A stretch of DNA of 50,904 nt, from the NCBI GenBank assembly GCA_964487925.1, contig CAZASZ010000008.1, positions 1-50,904 of the forward strand, given 5' to 3'. Both the position numbers and the translations under genes were made by a program. The stretch is from RI-283 sp964487925 (GTDB lineage Bacteria > Pseudomonadota > Gammaproteobacteria > SZUA-140). Below, piece after piece: positions 41,463 to 50,846 of this stretch; within the stretch, counting starts at the first letter, position 1; the number at the start of each line of letters is the position of its first letter. A model generated the notes under the pieces. That model ran no database searches and had not been told where the DNA came from. It saw only the letters and a program-made list of their open reading frames with translations.

Positions 41463-43331
41463 ATGTATTTTTTTCGGTATCACCTCTTCCATTTTCTGGC
41501 ACTCGGACTTTTTGGCTCCGTTGTCATTGCGGCGCCAGGCCCTCAATCCCAAGTGCGAGATTTGGCATATGGCGAAACACTATACGATTTTTTTCAACAG
41601 GATTATTTCTCAGCCATAACACGTTTGGAAATAGCCCTGCAGAAGAATGAACTTCCTCATCATAGACAGGAAGCCGAACTTCTCCATGGCGGCCTGCTCT
41701 TGTCCTATGGGCTCCCCGCCGAAGCGGAAAAGCGATTCAATCAACTCCTGGGAAAAGAAAGTGACCCGACGATTCGCAATCAGGTCTGGTTTCACCTTGC
41801 TAAGGTCAAATATCGCCAAGGATACCCTGACAATGCCTTGAAGGCCCTTGAGAAGGTAAAAGATGACGAGCTGCCCTTAGACTTGCGGGAGGAGTCCCGC
41901 CAGCTGCGTAGTCTGGTGTTGATGGACCTGGGCAAGCTTGATGCGGCATCCCGGCTATTGATCGCCCCAACGGCTTCGACTTTATGGGCTGCCTATGCCC
42001 GCTTTAATCTCGGTGTGACGATGATACGATCAGGCCAGGAAGCGCTAGGCCATGAGTATTTGGCTGAACTGGGTGAAACGCAAGACCTGGGCGGGGAATA
42101 TGACGATGAATTATTGTTGATAAGAGATAAGGCGAACCTCGCCCTTGCCTATATTGCCCTGCAGCACAAACAGCCGGAAAAAGCAGCCAAATTTTTTCGA
42201 AAAATCAGATTGAAGGACTCGCAAGCCTACTCGGCGCTATTGGGCCTTGGGTGGGCAGAATTCGCTAGAGGAAATATACCGAAGGCGTTAACCCCCTGGT
42301 TTGTATTAAGTCAAAAAGAGGCCGCCGAACCGGCTGTTCAGGAAGCCCTTTTGGCTATCCCTTATGGATTAACTGAGGCAAGAGACTTTGGACAGGCCGA
42401 GCTTCGATATCAGAAGGCCATTGACATATTTGTTTCCGAACAGAAACGGCTGGATAGCCTGAGACAGCTGATTCTTAATGACAGCATTAGCGAACTGTTT
42501 CTCAACTTGGGTGGTGGGATCAGAGATTTGCCTGAGTGGCAGTCGACTGTGCTACCTGAGCCTTTTCGAAACCAGACTTGGGTGAACCTGATTTCGGGAA
42601 ACGAATTTCAATCTGTGTTACGAAATACGCGTGACCTGCACGTACTCGGCAATGAACTGGAAAGATGGCAGGGATCGATAAATGCCTTCCGGGATATGTT
42701 GGCCCTGAGGCGTAAAGCCTATGAACAGAAATTACCTCGAGTTCAAGAAAAACTCGCACGTTTAGATATGGCAACTATTGATCGCCAGCGTGATGAGTAT
42801 GCGGCTCGGCTACTTAGGGCTGAGCCAGGGCAAGATGCCCTGGCAACCGCCGGCGAATTAGAACTCCTATCCAGCCTAAAAAAGACAAGAGACATTCTTG
42901 ATCAATATCCAGAAAATTCAACACTGGATGCTCAAAGGGAAAAGTTACGACTGTTGGAGGGGGTCTTTAATTGGCGCCTGTCCGTGGATCATCAGGCCAG
43001 ATTATGGGCAGCAACCAAACAGATAAAATCATTGGACTCGGCGATCCGGGACACCGAAAATGGCCTGATCAGGCTTCGCATCGCGCGTAATCAGGCCAGC
43101 CGGGGTTTCGAGGGCTATGGGCAACGTATTGATAATCTGGAAATTGCAATCAAACAATTATCTCGGCGAGTACACGCGGCGATCATTGAGAACGAAACCT
43201 ATTTATATACCCTGCTACTGAGAACACTCCAACAACAGCATGAACATCTAAAGGTATTTGAAACACAAGCCCGATTTGGACTGGCAAGGGTTTATGATTT
43301 GGCTACAGGTAGTCGTCAAGAATCCCCATGA
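41463..43331 (+). CDS. Periplasmic TPR protein (first of three)
   Basis: A 622-residue exported protein with a signal ending VVIAA and TPR-like repeats over residues 35-320, for example YFSAITRLEIALQKNELP, LPAEAEKRFNQLLGK and KPEKAAKFFRKIRL. The C-terminal half is predicted coiled coil (RLRIARNQASRGFEGYGQRI). Probable scaffold between motor and outer membrane. The stop overlaps the next start by four bases. Confidence 0.82.
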   Translation: MYFFRYHLFHFLALGLFGSVVIAAPGPQSQVRDLAYGETLYDFFQQDYFSAITRLEIALQKNELPHHRQEAELLHGGLLLSYGLPAEAEKRFNQLLGKESDPTIRNQVWFHLAKVKYRQGYPDNALKALEKVKDDELPLDLREESRQLRSLVLMDLGKLDAASRLLIAPTASTLWAAYARFNLGVTMIRSGQEALGHEYLAELGETQDLGGEYDDELLLIRDKANLALAYIALQHKQPEKAAKFFRKIRLKDSQAYSALLGLGWAEFARGNIPKALTPWFVLSQKEAAEPAVQEALLAIPYGLTEARDFGQAELRYQKAIDIFVSEQKRLDSLRQLILNDSISELFLNLGGGIRDLPEWQSTVLPEPFRNQTWVNLISGNEFQSVLRNTRDLHVLGNELERWQGSINAFRDMLALRRKAYEQKLPRVQEKLARLDMATIDRQRDEYAARLLRAEPGQDALATAGELELLSSLKKTRDILDQYPENSTLDAQREKLRLLEGVFNWRLSVDHQARLWAATKQIKSLDSAIRDTENGLIRLRIARNQASRGFEGYGQRIDNLEIAIKQLSRRVHAAIIENETYLYTLLLRTLQQQHEHLKVFETQARFGLARVYDLATGSRQESP

Positions 43332-46141
43332 GAAACGGCGTTTGGTTAATTCTATTTGTGGCGATAATGGTCCTCAGCGGCTGTTTCCCTTTCCAACGAC
43401 AAGCGATCCAGACTTTGGATGACCTTGAAGATGACAGTGTCACTATCGACATGGATAGCGAAGTCCAAAGCGACCGTCACCAAGCCATGAATAGCTATCA
43501 GGAACTCATTGCCGCCGCACCGGGCACGTTACTTGAAATCGAGGCCCAAAGACGCGTCGCTGACCTTCAGGTCGAGATCAACAACGTAATGAAATCAGAA
43601 AATAAGGCCTTGGCTCGGCAACAGCAGGAGGGCCGCGAAGCAATTGAGCTCGTAGCTGCGATCCAACGCTATAACAATTTACTCGATACCTATCCAAATC
43701 AACCTGGAAACGATCAGGTCCTATATCAATTGGCGCGCGCCTATGATGAAACGGGAGACCCGGATGCCGCGATGTCAACCCTGGGGCGGCTAGTTAACGG
43801 TTTCCCGGATTCGCCGTATGTAGCCGAGGCCTCATTCCGTCGCGCTGAAATGTATTTCCTGCTTGGTGAATATTCGCTCGCCGAACCGGAGTATAGAATG
43901 GTCCTGTCGTTCGGCAAGCAGACGCCTTTTTATCATCAATCCCAGTATAAACTCGGGTGGTCCGTCTTTAAGCAGGAAGACTACCGTCAGGCATTGAATA
44001 TCTTTTTTGACATCCTTGGGCGTAAGCTCGCGACGAATTTCACCGATTCATCTGTAGCCAGTATTGACCAGTCAGAAGAGGAGATCATCAATGAGACATT
44101 GAGGGTTATCAGTCTTTCTTTTTCCTATATTGGCGGCGTGGAAAGCATCGATGACTTCTTTGCAAAGCATAGTGGTCAAACCTATGAAAATCGAGTCTAT
44201 GGGGCGTTGGCTGAGCTCTATCTAGAGAAAGAACGCTATTTCGACGCAGCTCAAACCTTCGAACACTTCAGCCAACGGCATCCAATGCATGCCCTGGCGC
44301 CCGCTTTCATGATCAAGTCCATCGAGACCTATCGCCGAGGGAATTTTCCATCGCAAGTATTGGCATCTATGACCACCTTCGCCGAGCAATACGATCTGGA
44401 TCGACCTTATTGGGGAAGACATACACCCTCCTCGCAACCTAAGACGGTAAATCAGCTGCGGTCAATATTGAAAGATCTGGCAACCCATCAACATGCCATC
44501 GCGCAAAAGTCCCATATCTCGAGGGATTACGACCTTGCCATAGACTTGTATCGTCGCTACCTGAGGGATTTTCCGCGGGATACACAGTCAATGGAATTCC
44601 GCTTTCTTATAGGCGAGGCATTCTACGAGGATAAACGATATGCAGAAGCTGCAGTGGCCTATGAGGTTGCAGCCTATGATTACCCGCCGCATTCCTGGGA
44701 TCGTAGGTCGGCCCAAGCCGCTGTCAGTGCGTTCGATCGTCAGGAGACCCTATCCGAGGGTAAAGCAAAAGATATCTGGCACCGTCGCGCGCTGGCCAGC
44801 AGGCTACGACTGGCGGATCGATTCCCTCGTCATCCGGACGCTGGAGTCTCCTTGGCAAAGGCAGCGCAAGATTATTTCACGCTTGAGGAATATGATGCCG
44901 CCGCGGTTTCCGCGCAGCGGCTACTTAATTTGACGCCTGAGCCATCACCTACATTACGGACTACTGCCTGGTTGGTGCTGGGGCATATTGCCTTTGATCA
45001 GGGGGGATTTTCAAATGCCGAACATGCCTATCGCGAGGCCCTGAATATTAGAATCCTTAACGCTGAGAAACGGAAAGATACGCGGAGTAGATTGGCATCC
45101 AGTATTTATAAACAAGGCGAGCAATTGCGTACGAATGGGGATCTAGCCGGCGCTGCTACCGAGTTTCTTAGAGTGGCTTCTGCAGACCCGGGAAGCGCCA
45201 TTCACGCGATTGCGGAATATGACGCTGCCGCAGCCATGATCGCTCTGAAGCAATGGTCGCGGGTCATCAAGATCCTTGAGGCATTCAAAGAAAAGTTTCC
45301 TCGTCATGAGCTGGAGCAGGATATCTCGATCAAGCTCGCGGCTGCGTACCTGGAAAACGGCCAGAAACTCGATGCAGCGGAGGCATTCGAGAGACTTGGC
45401 GACCTGCAGAAGGAGCCCGCATTAAGACAAGAGTCTTTATGGACGGCAGCGCAGCTATACGCCCAGTCCGGAAAACTCAGTGATTCCGCAAAGGCCTACA
45501 AACGATACATAACAGAGTTTCCCAATGATATTGCCTTGGGCATAGAGGGGCGACATCAGCTAGCTGAGCTCAATCAAAAGGCCGGGAATGTCAATCGATA
45601 TCACCATTGGCTGCGGCAGTTGATCAAATTCGAAGCAGGCGCCGGAAAAGACCGAAACGGCCGCAGCAAATCTCTAGGAGCGCATGCGTCACTAGTCCTT
45701 GCGCAGTCGATCGAGGATGGATTCGCGAAGATTAAGCTCAAATTGCCCTTGGAGAAAACCCTAAAGCTCAAAAAGCAGCTTATGGAGAAGGCCCTCGCGG
45801 CGTTTCGGAAGGCGGAGGACTACGGTATCGCCGAAGTTTCAACGGCTTCAGCCTACGGAATTGCCGAGACCTACCATGCATTCAGTCGCGCGCTGATGTC
45901 GTCTCAGCGACCCAAAGGTCTTTCAGCGGATGAGCTAGAGGAATACGACATTCTACTCGAAGAACAGGCCTATCCGTTCGAGGAAGATGCCATCTCGATT
46001 CATGAGGGAAATAGCCGGCTTAGCGCTGACGGAATTTATGACAATTGGGTAAAGGCGAGCTTTAAAGTCCTGGCAACCATGTTACCCGTTAGGTACGCCA
46101 AACCAGAAAGAAGCGAGGCGGTTTTCGATGTTATGGAATAG
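43328..46141 (+). CDS. Large TPR lipoprotein
   Basis: A 937-residue lipoprotein (lipobox LSGC, Cys19). More than ten TPR or SEL1-like repeats are visible, such as ARAYDETGDPDAAMSTLGRL, GEYSLAEPEYRMVL, EERYFDAAQTFEHFSQRH-type units and DFPRDTQSMEFRFLIGEAFY. Such arrays bind protein partners; the lipid anchor places it at the outer-membrane inner leaflet or inner-membrane outer leaflet. It starts at ATGA overlap with the previous gene and overlaps the next by 14 bases. Confidence 0.85.
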   Translation: MRNGVWLILFVAIMVLSGCFPFQRQAIQTLDDLEDDSVTIDMDSEVQSDRHQAMNSYQELIAAAPGTLLEIEAQRRVADLQVEINNVMKSENKALARQQQEGREAIELVAAIQRYNNLLDTYPNQPGNDQVLYQLARAYDETGDPDAAMSTLGRLVNGFPDSPYVAEASFRRAEMYFLLGEYSLAEPEYRMVLSFGKQTPFYHQSQYKLGWSVFKQEDYRQALNIFFDILGRKLATNFTDSSVASIDQSEEEIINETLRVISLSFSYIGGVESIDDFFAKHSGQTYENRVYGALAELYLEKERYFDAAQTFEHFSQRHPMHALAPAFMIKSIETYRRGNFPSQVLASMTTFAEQYDLDRPYWGRHTPSSQPKTVNQLRSILKDLATHQHAIAQKSHISRDYDLAIDLYRRYLRDFPRDTQSMEFRFLIGEAFYEDKRYAEAAVAYEVAAYDYPPHSWDRRSAQAAVSAFDRQETLSEGKAKDIWHRRALASRLRLADRFPRHPDAGVSLAKAAQDYFTLEEYDAAAVSAQRLLNLTPEPSPTLRTTAWLVLGHIAFDQGGFSNAEHAYREALNIRILNAEKRKDTRSRLASSIYKQGEQLRTNGDLAGAATEFLRVASADPGSAIHAIAEYDAAAAMIALKQWSRVIKILEAFKEKFPRHELEQDISIKLAAAYLENGQKLDAAEAFERLGDLQKEPALRQESLWTAAQLYAQSGKLSDSAKAYKRYITEFPNDIALGIEGRHQLAELNQKAGNVNRYHHWLRQLIKFEAGAGKDRNGRSKSLGAHASLVLAQSIEDGFAKIKLKLPLEKTLKLKKQLMEKALAAFRKAEDYGIAEVSTASAYGIAETYHAFSRALMSSQRPKGLSADELEEYDILLEEQAYPFEEDAISIHEGNSRLSADGIYDNWVKASFKVLATMLPVRYAKPERSEAVFDVME

Positions 46142-46817
46142 GCATGGACCCTCGAGTAAGAAAAAGACGTTCGCCCAAGGTTTCACAGTGATAGCGGCAA
46201 CATTTCGGTCATTGTATGGGCTCGCCTTCATTCTGTTGGCGGTATCAATACTGCAAACAGGATGTAGCACGCTGGGGCATGGCCAAGCGCCACAGAATAC
46301 CCTCAAGTTATCGGATCCGCTGCAGCAGCAATACCATAGTGCTTTAAAATTGATGGCGGCAGAAAAGTATTTGGATGCTATTCCCATGCTAAAGGCAGTG
46401 GCGGCAGCACGACCAGACCTTGCTAGTCCTTACGTAAATCTTGGTATTTCCTATAGAAATATCGGTCGACTTGACGACGCGATGAGCTCATTTGAAGAAG
46501 CGATATCACGTCGACCAGAGTTGGCGGCCGCTCATAATTTGATCGGAATATTGAAGCGACAGGCAGGCGATTTTGAAGGGGCGCGAAAGGCTTATGAGGC
46601 ATCAATAGACGCCCAATCCGACTATGCAAATGCCGAACTCAATCTGGGCATCCTACACGACATCTATCTCAGAAACCCCCAGGAAGCCCTCGTTCACTAC
46701 CAACGCTATGCGAAATTAACCGATGCTCAGGATGAAACAGTCGCGCAGTGGGTCACAGATTTGCAACAACGGATCAAAAATCAGTCCGCCAAGGCCGATG
46801 AGGTAGCTACACCATGA
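46128..46817 (+). CDS. TPR lipoprotein (third of three)
   Basis: A 229-residue lipoprotein with lipobox LQTGC after an unusually long 45-residue N-region. TPR repeats include YLDAIPMLKAVAAARPDL, YVNLGISYRNIGRLDDAMSS, YEASIDAQSDYANAELNLG. The ATG lies within the end of the previous gene (14-bp overlap). A start nearer the hydrophobic stretch is possible. PilF-like in fold, but pilus genes are absent. Confidence 0.82.
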   Translation: MLWNRHGPSSKKKTFAQGFTVIAATFRSLYGLAFILLAVSILQTGCSTLGHGQAPQNTLKLSDPLQQQYHSALKLMAAEKYLDAIPMLKAVAAARPDLASPYVNLGISYRNIGRLDDAMSSFEEAISRRPELAAAHNLIGILKRQAGDFEGARKAYEASIDAQSDYANAELNLGILHDIYLRNPQEALVHYQRYAKLTDAQDETVAQWVTDLQQRIKNQSAKADEVATP

Positions 46818-47113
46818 AACTGGTTAGCATAAGCATAATGTTGATCATTTGTTTCACGATGATCAGCAACGTCACGTTTGCGGAGGAACCGAAATCGACG
46901 CAAGGCACCACGATTATTGGAAATCGTGAGCTACCTAAAGCTCTCTATATCGTCCCCTGGAAAGCCGCTCGGCCGGGAAGCATGGTTATTCGCCCTTTCA
47001 GTTCGCTCTACGATCAGGTTCTCGAACCTTTGGACCGCGATGTTTTGCTCCGACAAATGAAATATTTCAAGTCCTACAACCCTCTAACCCAAAGAAATCA
47101 ACCTCAGGAGTAA
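46814..47113 (+). CDS. Small exported protein, unknown
   Basis: A 99-residue exported protein with signal ending VTFA. The mature part STQGTTIIGNRELPKALYIV followed by PWK and RPFSSLYDQVLEPLDRD is compact and Pro-rich. No family name is recognised. It is coupled by ATGA overlap to the TPR gene and sits directly before exbB, so it belongs to the same assembly. Confidence 0.7.
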   Translation: MKLVSISIMLIICFTMISNVTFAEEPKSTQGTTIIGNRELPKALYIVPWKAARPGSMVIRPFSSLYDQVLEPLDRDVLLRQMKYFKSYNPLTQRNQPQE

Positions 47114-47116
47114 ACC

Positions 47117-47761
47117 ATGGATGCCTACCAAACAATTGTAAAATTCTTTCAGACCGGCGGATTGTTTATGTACCCAATCGTCGTTGTTCTGGCGCTCGGT
47201 ATTGCGATCTCTCTGGAACGATATGTCTATCTTAGCCGATCGCGAAGCACCAACCGCAAGTTATGGCTCCGGTTGCAACCGCTATTGAGCAAAGGCGATT
47301 TAAACCGTGCGGCCGCCCTTCTGGCGGAGTCCAAGTCAGCAATCGGCAGAATTCTGCACTATGGTCTGAGTCGATCCACAACCGGACGGCGGCGGGATGA
47401 TATCAATACTGCTATGGAAGAAGGATTAATGGAGGTTATACCGCATCTCGAGAAACGCACACATTATCTGGCCACCTTCGCCAATATCGCGACCCTGTTG
47501 GGGCTGCTAGGCACCATTATCGGCCTTATTCAGGCCTTTACCGCAGTCTCTGGGGCCAATCCCGCAGAGAAGGCGGATATGCTCTCGGCCAGTATCTCCG
47601 TCGCCATGAATACAACGGCCTTTGGCCTCATTGTCTCGATTCCTCTGCTACTGATCCATGCGGTCCTGCAAACCAAGACCGTAGAGATCGTCGATAGCCT
47701 GGAGATGGCTTCAATGAAGTTTCTGAATATGGTCTCAGAGCAATTGGACAAGGCAAAATGA
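47117..47761 (+). CDS. ExbB/TolQ-family proton-channel protein
   Basis: A 214-residue inner-membrane protein with three helices (about 14-35, 115-140, 158-180). The core LATFANIATLLGLLGTIIGL and AMNTTAFGLIVSIPLLL has the pore Thr residues of ExbB. It forms the motor with two ExbD genes downstream and drives the TonB-like AgmX protein. It is distinct from TolQ at 432-1109. A symbol is withheld because it may not serve TonB proper. Confidence 0.93.
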   Translation: MDAYQTIVKFFQTGGLFMYPIVVVLALGIAISLERYVYLSRSRSTNRKLWLRLQPLLSKGDLNRAAALLAESKSAIGRILHYGLSRSTTGRRRDDINTAMEEGLMEVIPHLEKRTHYLATFANIATLLGLLGTIIGLIQAFTAVSGANPAEKADMLSASISVAMNTTAFGLIVSIPLLLIHAVLQTKTVEIVDSLEMASMKFLNMVSEQLDKAK

Positions 47762-48270
47762 ATCGACGTTGGCGTAGAAAGCATATGAGGGAACCCTCGG
47801 AGATGAACATTACCGCGTTCATGAATCTGATGGTCATCCTCGTGCCTTTTCTTCTGATAACAGCGGTCTTTTCCCGTATGACCATATTGCATCTCGATTT
47901 ACCTGAGAATGCCGCCAATGCAGCGGCTCAGAAGCCGCCTACGTGGCAGTTGGAATTGATCGTCCGCAGTGACGGCATCGAGTTATCGGAAGGCGGCGCG
48001 AGCAATTGGGTGTTTGGAAATAAAGACGGTAAATATGACCTCGAGAAGGTCTCCAGCACGCTGCAGGATATCAAGTCGCAATTTCCGGACAAGACCGCCA
48101 TTACGCTGCTTGTCGAACCGGATATCGCCTATAACACCCTTATTCAAGTCATGGATACGGTGCGCGTTATCTCCGTCGGTGCGGAAGGACATCAAAGTCG
48201 GGCGGAATTGTTTCCCGATGTGGCAATAGGCGATGCCCCACCCGCTCATGCCATCGGGTCGAAGGGCTGA
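47758..48270 (+). CDS. ExbD-family protein 1, with Asn in place of the channel Asp
   Basis: A 170-residue ExbD/TolR protein with one helix (about 22-40) and a periplasmic domain. The expected conserved segment xxFIDVMLVLL reads MNITAFMNLMVILVPFLL, with Asn23 (codon AAT) where the protonatable Asp should be. The ExbD fold is otherwise normal. The start overlaps exbB by four bases. Loss of the Asp suggests a structural or asymmetric partner of the second ExbD. Confidence 0.9.
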   Translation: MNRRWRRKHMREPSEMNITAFMNLMVILVPFLLITAVFSRMTILHLDLPENAANAAAQKPPTWQLELIVRSDGIELSEGGASNWVFGNKDGKYDLEKVSSTLQDIKSQFPDKTAITLLVEPDIAYNTLIQVMDTVRVISVGAEGHQSRAELFPDVAIGDAPPAHAIGSKG

Positions 48271-48280
48271 GGAGGTCGTT

Positions 48281-48778
48281 ATGGAACAGTCCCGACGCGT
48301 CAAACGAATGGAACGCCATCACAAGCAGAACCTGCGTAAGGTCCCGCTTAATCTGGTTTCTCTGATGGATATCTTTACTATTCTCGTATTTTTCCTCTTG
48401 GTGAATTCCACCGATGTGGATGTGTTGCCAAATGCAAAAACCATAGATCTCCCAACATCGGTTGCCGACGAACGGCCGCGTCAAACCGTTATTGTCATGG
48501 TTACCGATCAGGATATTCTCGTACAGGGTCGTAAGGTGGCTACTGTTGCGGAATCCATTCGCTCCAACGATTCGGCCATTTCGCCACTTATAGCGGCGCT
48601 GGAACAACAGCTGTCACGCACTCTGAGAAAAGACGGTTTGAATAGACCTGAGGTTACCATCATGGGTGATCGTGAAATACCCTATCGATTATTGAGAAAA
48701 GTGATGGTCAGCTGCACCGAAGCCAACTATGGAAAGGTCTCCCTGGCTGTCATGCAGAAAGGTGGTGAGGACGTATGA
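48281..48778 (+). CDS. ExbD-family protein 2, with channel Asp
   Basis: A 165-residue ExbD/TolR protein with helix about 28-45 (VPLNLVSLMDIFTILVFFLL), retaining Asp30 at the proton-conducting position. The ATG at 48281 is chosen because GGAGGT precedes it and the upstream 16 residues are not helical-membrane sequence. It overlaps the AgmX gene by four bases. It presumably supplies the functional proton path for the motor. Confidence 0.92.
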   Translation: MEQSRRVKRMERHHKQNLRKVPLNLVSLMDIFTILVFFLLVNSTDVDVLPNAKTIDLPTSVADERPRQTVIVMVTDQDILVQGRKVATVAESIRSNDSAISPLIAALEQQLSRTLRKDGLNRPEVTIMGDREIPYRLLRKVMVSCTEANYGKVSLAVMQKGGEDV

Positions 48779-49722
48779 CAACGACTACGTTTTATCATTC
48801 TCCCGATCTGCCATGGACGGTATCGGTCGAAGACCAACAGCGTTTTCGTCGAATTATTAGGACTGTCGCAGCGCTGACCCTTGCCGCCTCTGTCATCTTT
48901 CCGTTTTTACCCGTCCCGGAAACGCTAAAAGATGAAGTACCGCCAATACCGCCGCGCTATGCGCGTATGTTATTGGAGCACAAGCCGCCACCAAAACCAG
49001 TGGCAAAACCTGTTCCCGTGAAAAAAATAAAACCAAAGGTCGAGCCACCCAAGACGAAAAAAAAGCGGCCGGAACCTGAAGTGAAAAAGCCAACCGTAAC
49101 GCCAAAGGCGAAGGCTAGCGCGCGCGAGACTGCGTCACATTCCGGCCTACTGGCGTTTAGTAGCGAACTGGCATCCTTGCGAAGCAAAAACGATATCCCC
49201 CGTGCTCGCAAGCCTCTGACAAAGTCCGTGGACGTTGCTGCGCCAAAGCCCAAACGGGCCGTCCTCACTCAGCGCGCAAGACAGAGCAGTAAAGGCATCG
49301 ATACGGCAAAATTGAGTCGTGATACCGGAGCAAGGCAATCGGTGGCAAGCCATCAGACCGCGCAAATACAGAGTAAGCTGGCGTCTATAGAAAAGACTAG
49401 CCGTACCGGGAATCACCAGCAAAATGGATTGCCGACTCGTAGCGATGCTGCTATCCAGCTTGTATTCGATCGTTACAAGGGTAAGTTGTATAGCCTCTAC
49501 AATCGCGCCCTGAGAAGTAACGCCGGCCTGCGCGGAAAGGTCGTCCTTCAGTTGACCATCGGTCCTGATGGCAAAGTCATCACGTGCCAAATCGTCAGCA
49601 GTGAGCTCAAGGACCCGAAACTGGAAAAACGCCTCGTCACCCGTATCAAGATGTTCGATTTCGGTGCCAAGGAAGTCATTGCGACTCAGGTCACCTACCC
49701 TATCGATTTCTTTCCCGGATAA
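48775..49722 (+). CDS. TonB-like AgmX/PglI C-terminal domain protein
   Basis: A 315-residue energy-transducing protein: one membrane helix (about 26-48), a Pro/Lys-rich periplasm-spanning region (about 55-115, EHKPPPKPVAKPVPVKK), a linker, and a C-terminal AgmX/PglI TonB-like domain (about 225-315: IQLVFDRYKGKLYSLYNRAL, KVVLQLTIGPDGKV, QVTYPIDFFPG). AgmX/PglI domains occur in Myxococcus gliding/TonB-type systems. It ends the rightward operon and is the expected force transmitter. Confidence 0.9.
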   Translation: MTTTTFYHSPDLPWTVSVEDQQRFRRIIRTVAALTLAASVIFPFLPVPETLKDEVPPIPPRYARMLLEHKPPPKPVAKPVPVKKIKPKVEPPKTKKKRPEPEVKKPTVTPKAKASARETASHSGLLAFSSELASLRSKNDIPRARKPLTKSVDVAAPKPKRAVLTQRARQSSKGIDTAKLSRDTGARQSVASHQTAQIQSKLASIEKTSRTGNHQQNGLPTRSDAAIQLVFDRYKGKLYSLYNRALRSNAGLRGKVVLQLTIGPDGKVITCQIVSSELKDPKLEKRLVTRIKMFDFGAKEVIATQVTYPIDFFPG

Positions 49723-49750
49723 CGAACCCGTGTGGCATCAAACAGTCATG

Positions 49751-50680
49751 TCACTTTCGATTATGGGGTGTATCAAACCCCAGATCAGGTCCCCTGGGGA
49801 CAATCCGGCTCGGATTAATCGCGCTGTGGCTGAAATAATAATGCTGTTTGATGTGTTTAAAGTTCACGGTCTCCGCGATTCCTGGGTATTGATAGAGCTC
49901 CCTTAGATATCCCCATAGGTTGGGCATATCCGTGATCCGATTGCGATTACACTTGAAATGGCCGTGATAGACAGCGTCGAAGCGCAAAATCGTCGTAAAC
50001 AGGCGCCAGTCCGCCTCTGTTAGCTGGTCACCAGTTAGGTAGCGGTTCTGAGAGAGTCGCGACTCGATCTCGTCCAGGGCCGAAAACAAATCATCGTAGG
50101 CCTTGTCGTAGACCGCTTGCCGGGTCGCAAAGCCACATTTGTATACCCCGTTATTGATGCGGTCATAGACGAATGCGTTGATGTCATCGATGTCGCCTCT
50201 AAGCGACTCCGGGTAGTAATCATCCGTATTGTCCGTAAAGGCATTGAAATCACTATTGAACATCCGGATGATTTCGGCGGATTCATTACAGACAATAGTC
50301 TCACTCACCGTGTCCCACAGCACCGGGACCGTTACCCGCCCCGTGTAATCCGGTTTTGCCTTGGCGTACAGTTCGTGGAGATGATGGAGGCCGTAAAGTG
50401 GTTCCGACTCCGGGTCGAACATCCAGCCTTGTTCAAGCATATGGGGATGAACGATTGTTACAGGTATGATCGCATCCAGTCCCTTGAGTGTGCGAAAGAT
50501 CAGTGTTCGATGCGCCCATGGGCAGGCCAGGGATACGAATAGGTGGTAGCGATCTACTGCGGGCGGGTGATCGGGGCCGCCAATGGCACAACGGAATCGA
50601 GCGGCCTCACGATGAAAACGTCCGTCCTTAGAGGCCCACCCATCCCCTGCATGCCATTGTCCTTCAACCATTACGCCCAT
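49751..50680 (-). CDS. Glutathionyl-hydroquinone reductase
   Basis: A 309-residue Xi-class glutathione transferase (YqjG/PcpF family) that removes glutathione from glutathionyl-hydroquinones. The thioredoxin-like N-domain holds the catalytic Cys53 in SLACPWAHRTL, with VTVPVLWD and NESAEIIRM for glutathione binding. The helical C-domain has the RFDAVYHGHFKCNRNRI motif. ATG at 50680 is preceded by GGAGGAGGG; a longer upstream reading has no support. It is convergent with the AgmX gene. Confidence 0.94.
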   Translation of the reverse strand: MGVMVEGQWHAGDGWASKDGRFHREAARFRCAIGGPDHPPAVDRYHLFVSLACPWAHRTLIFRTLKGLDAIIPVTIVHPHMLEQGWMFDPESEPLYGLHHLHELYAKAKPDYTGRVTVPVLWDTVSETIVCNESAEIIRMFNSDFNAFTDNTDDYYPESLRGDIDDINAFVYDRINNGVYKCGFATRQAVYDKAYDDLFSALDEIESRLSQNRYLTGDQLTEADWRLFTTILRFDAVYHGHFKCNRNRITDMPNLWGYLRELYQYPGIAETVNFKHIKQHYYFSHSAINPSRIVPRGPDLGFDTPHNRK

Positions 50681-50846
50681 TAAGCCCTCCTCCACCACAT
50701 TGGTATGATGGGAGCCAGTATTATGAAGGGATCGACAACAGTCAAACGAGGAGGACGTTTTGGCCCGCCTGCGACGATGATACAAGCGGTGTGGTGGTAG
50801 CGAAAGACGCGCGACTACGCCTTAGCAGCCTGTTAACAAACTTCGG

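Noticed and set aside
49767..49784. GGGGT/ACCCC hairpin as terminator for the AgmX operon
   Set aside because: It lies inside the hydroquinone-reductase coding end, with a weak 5-bp stem and no T-tract.
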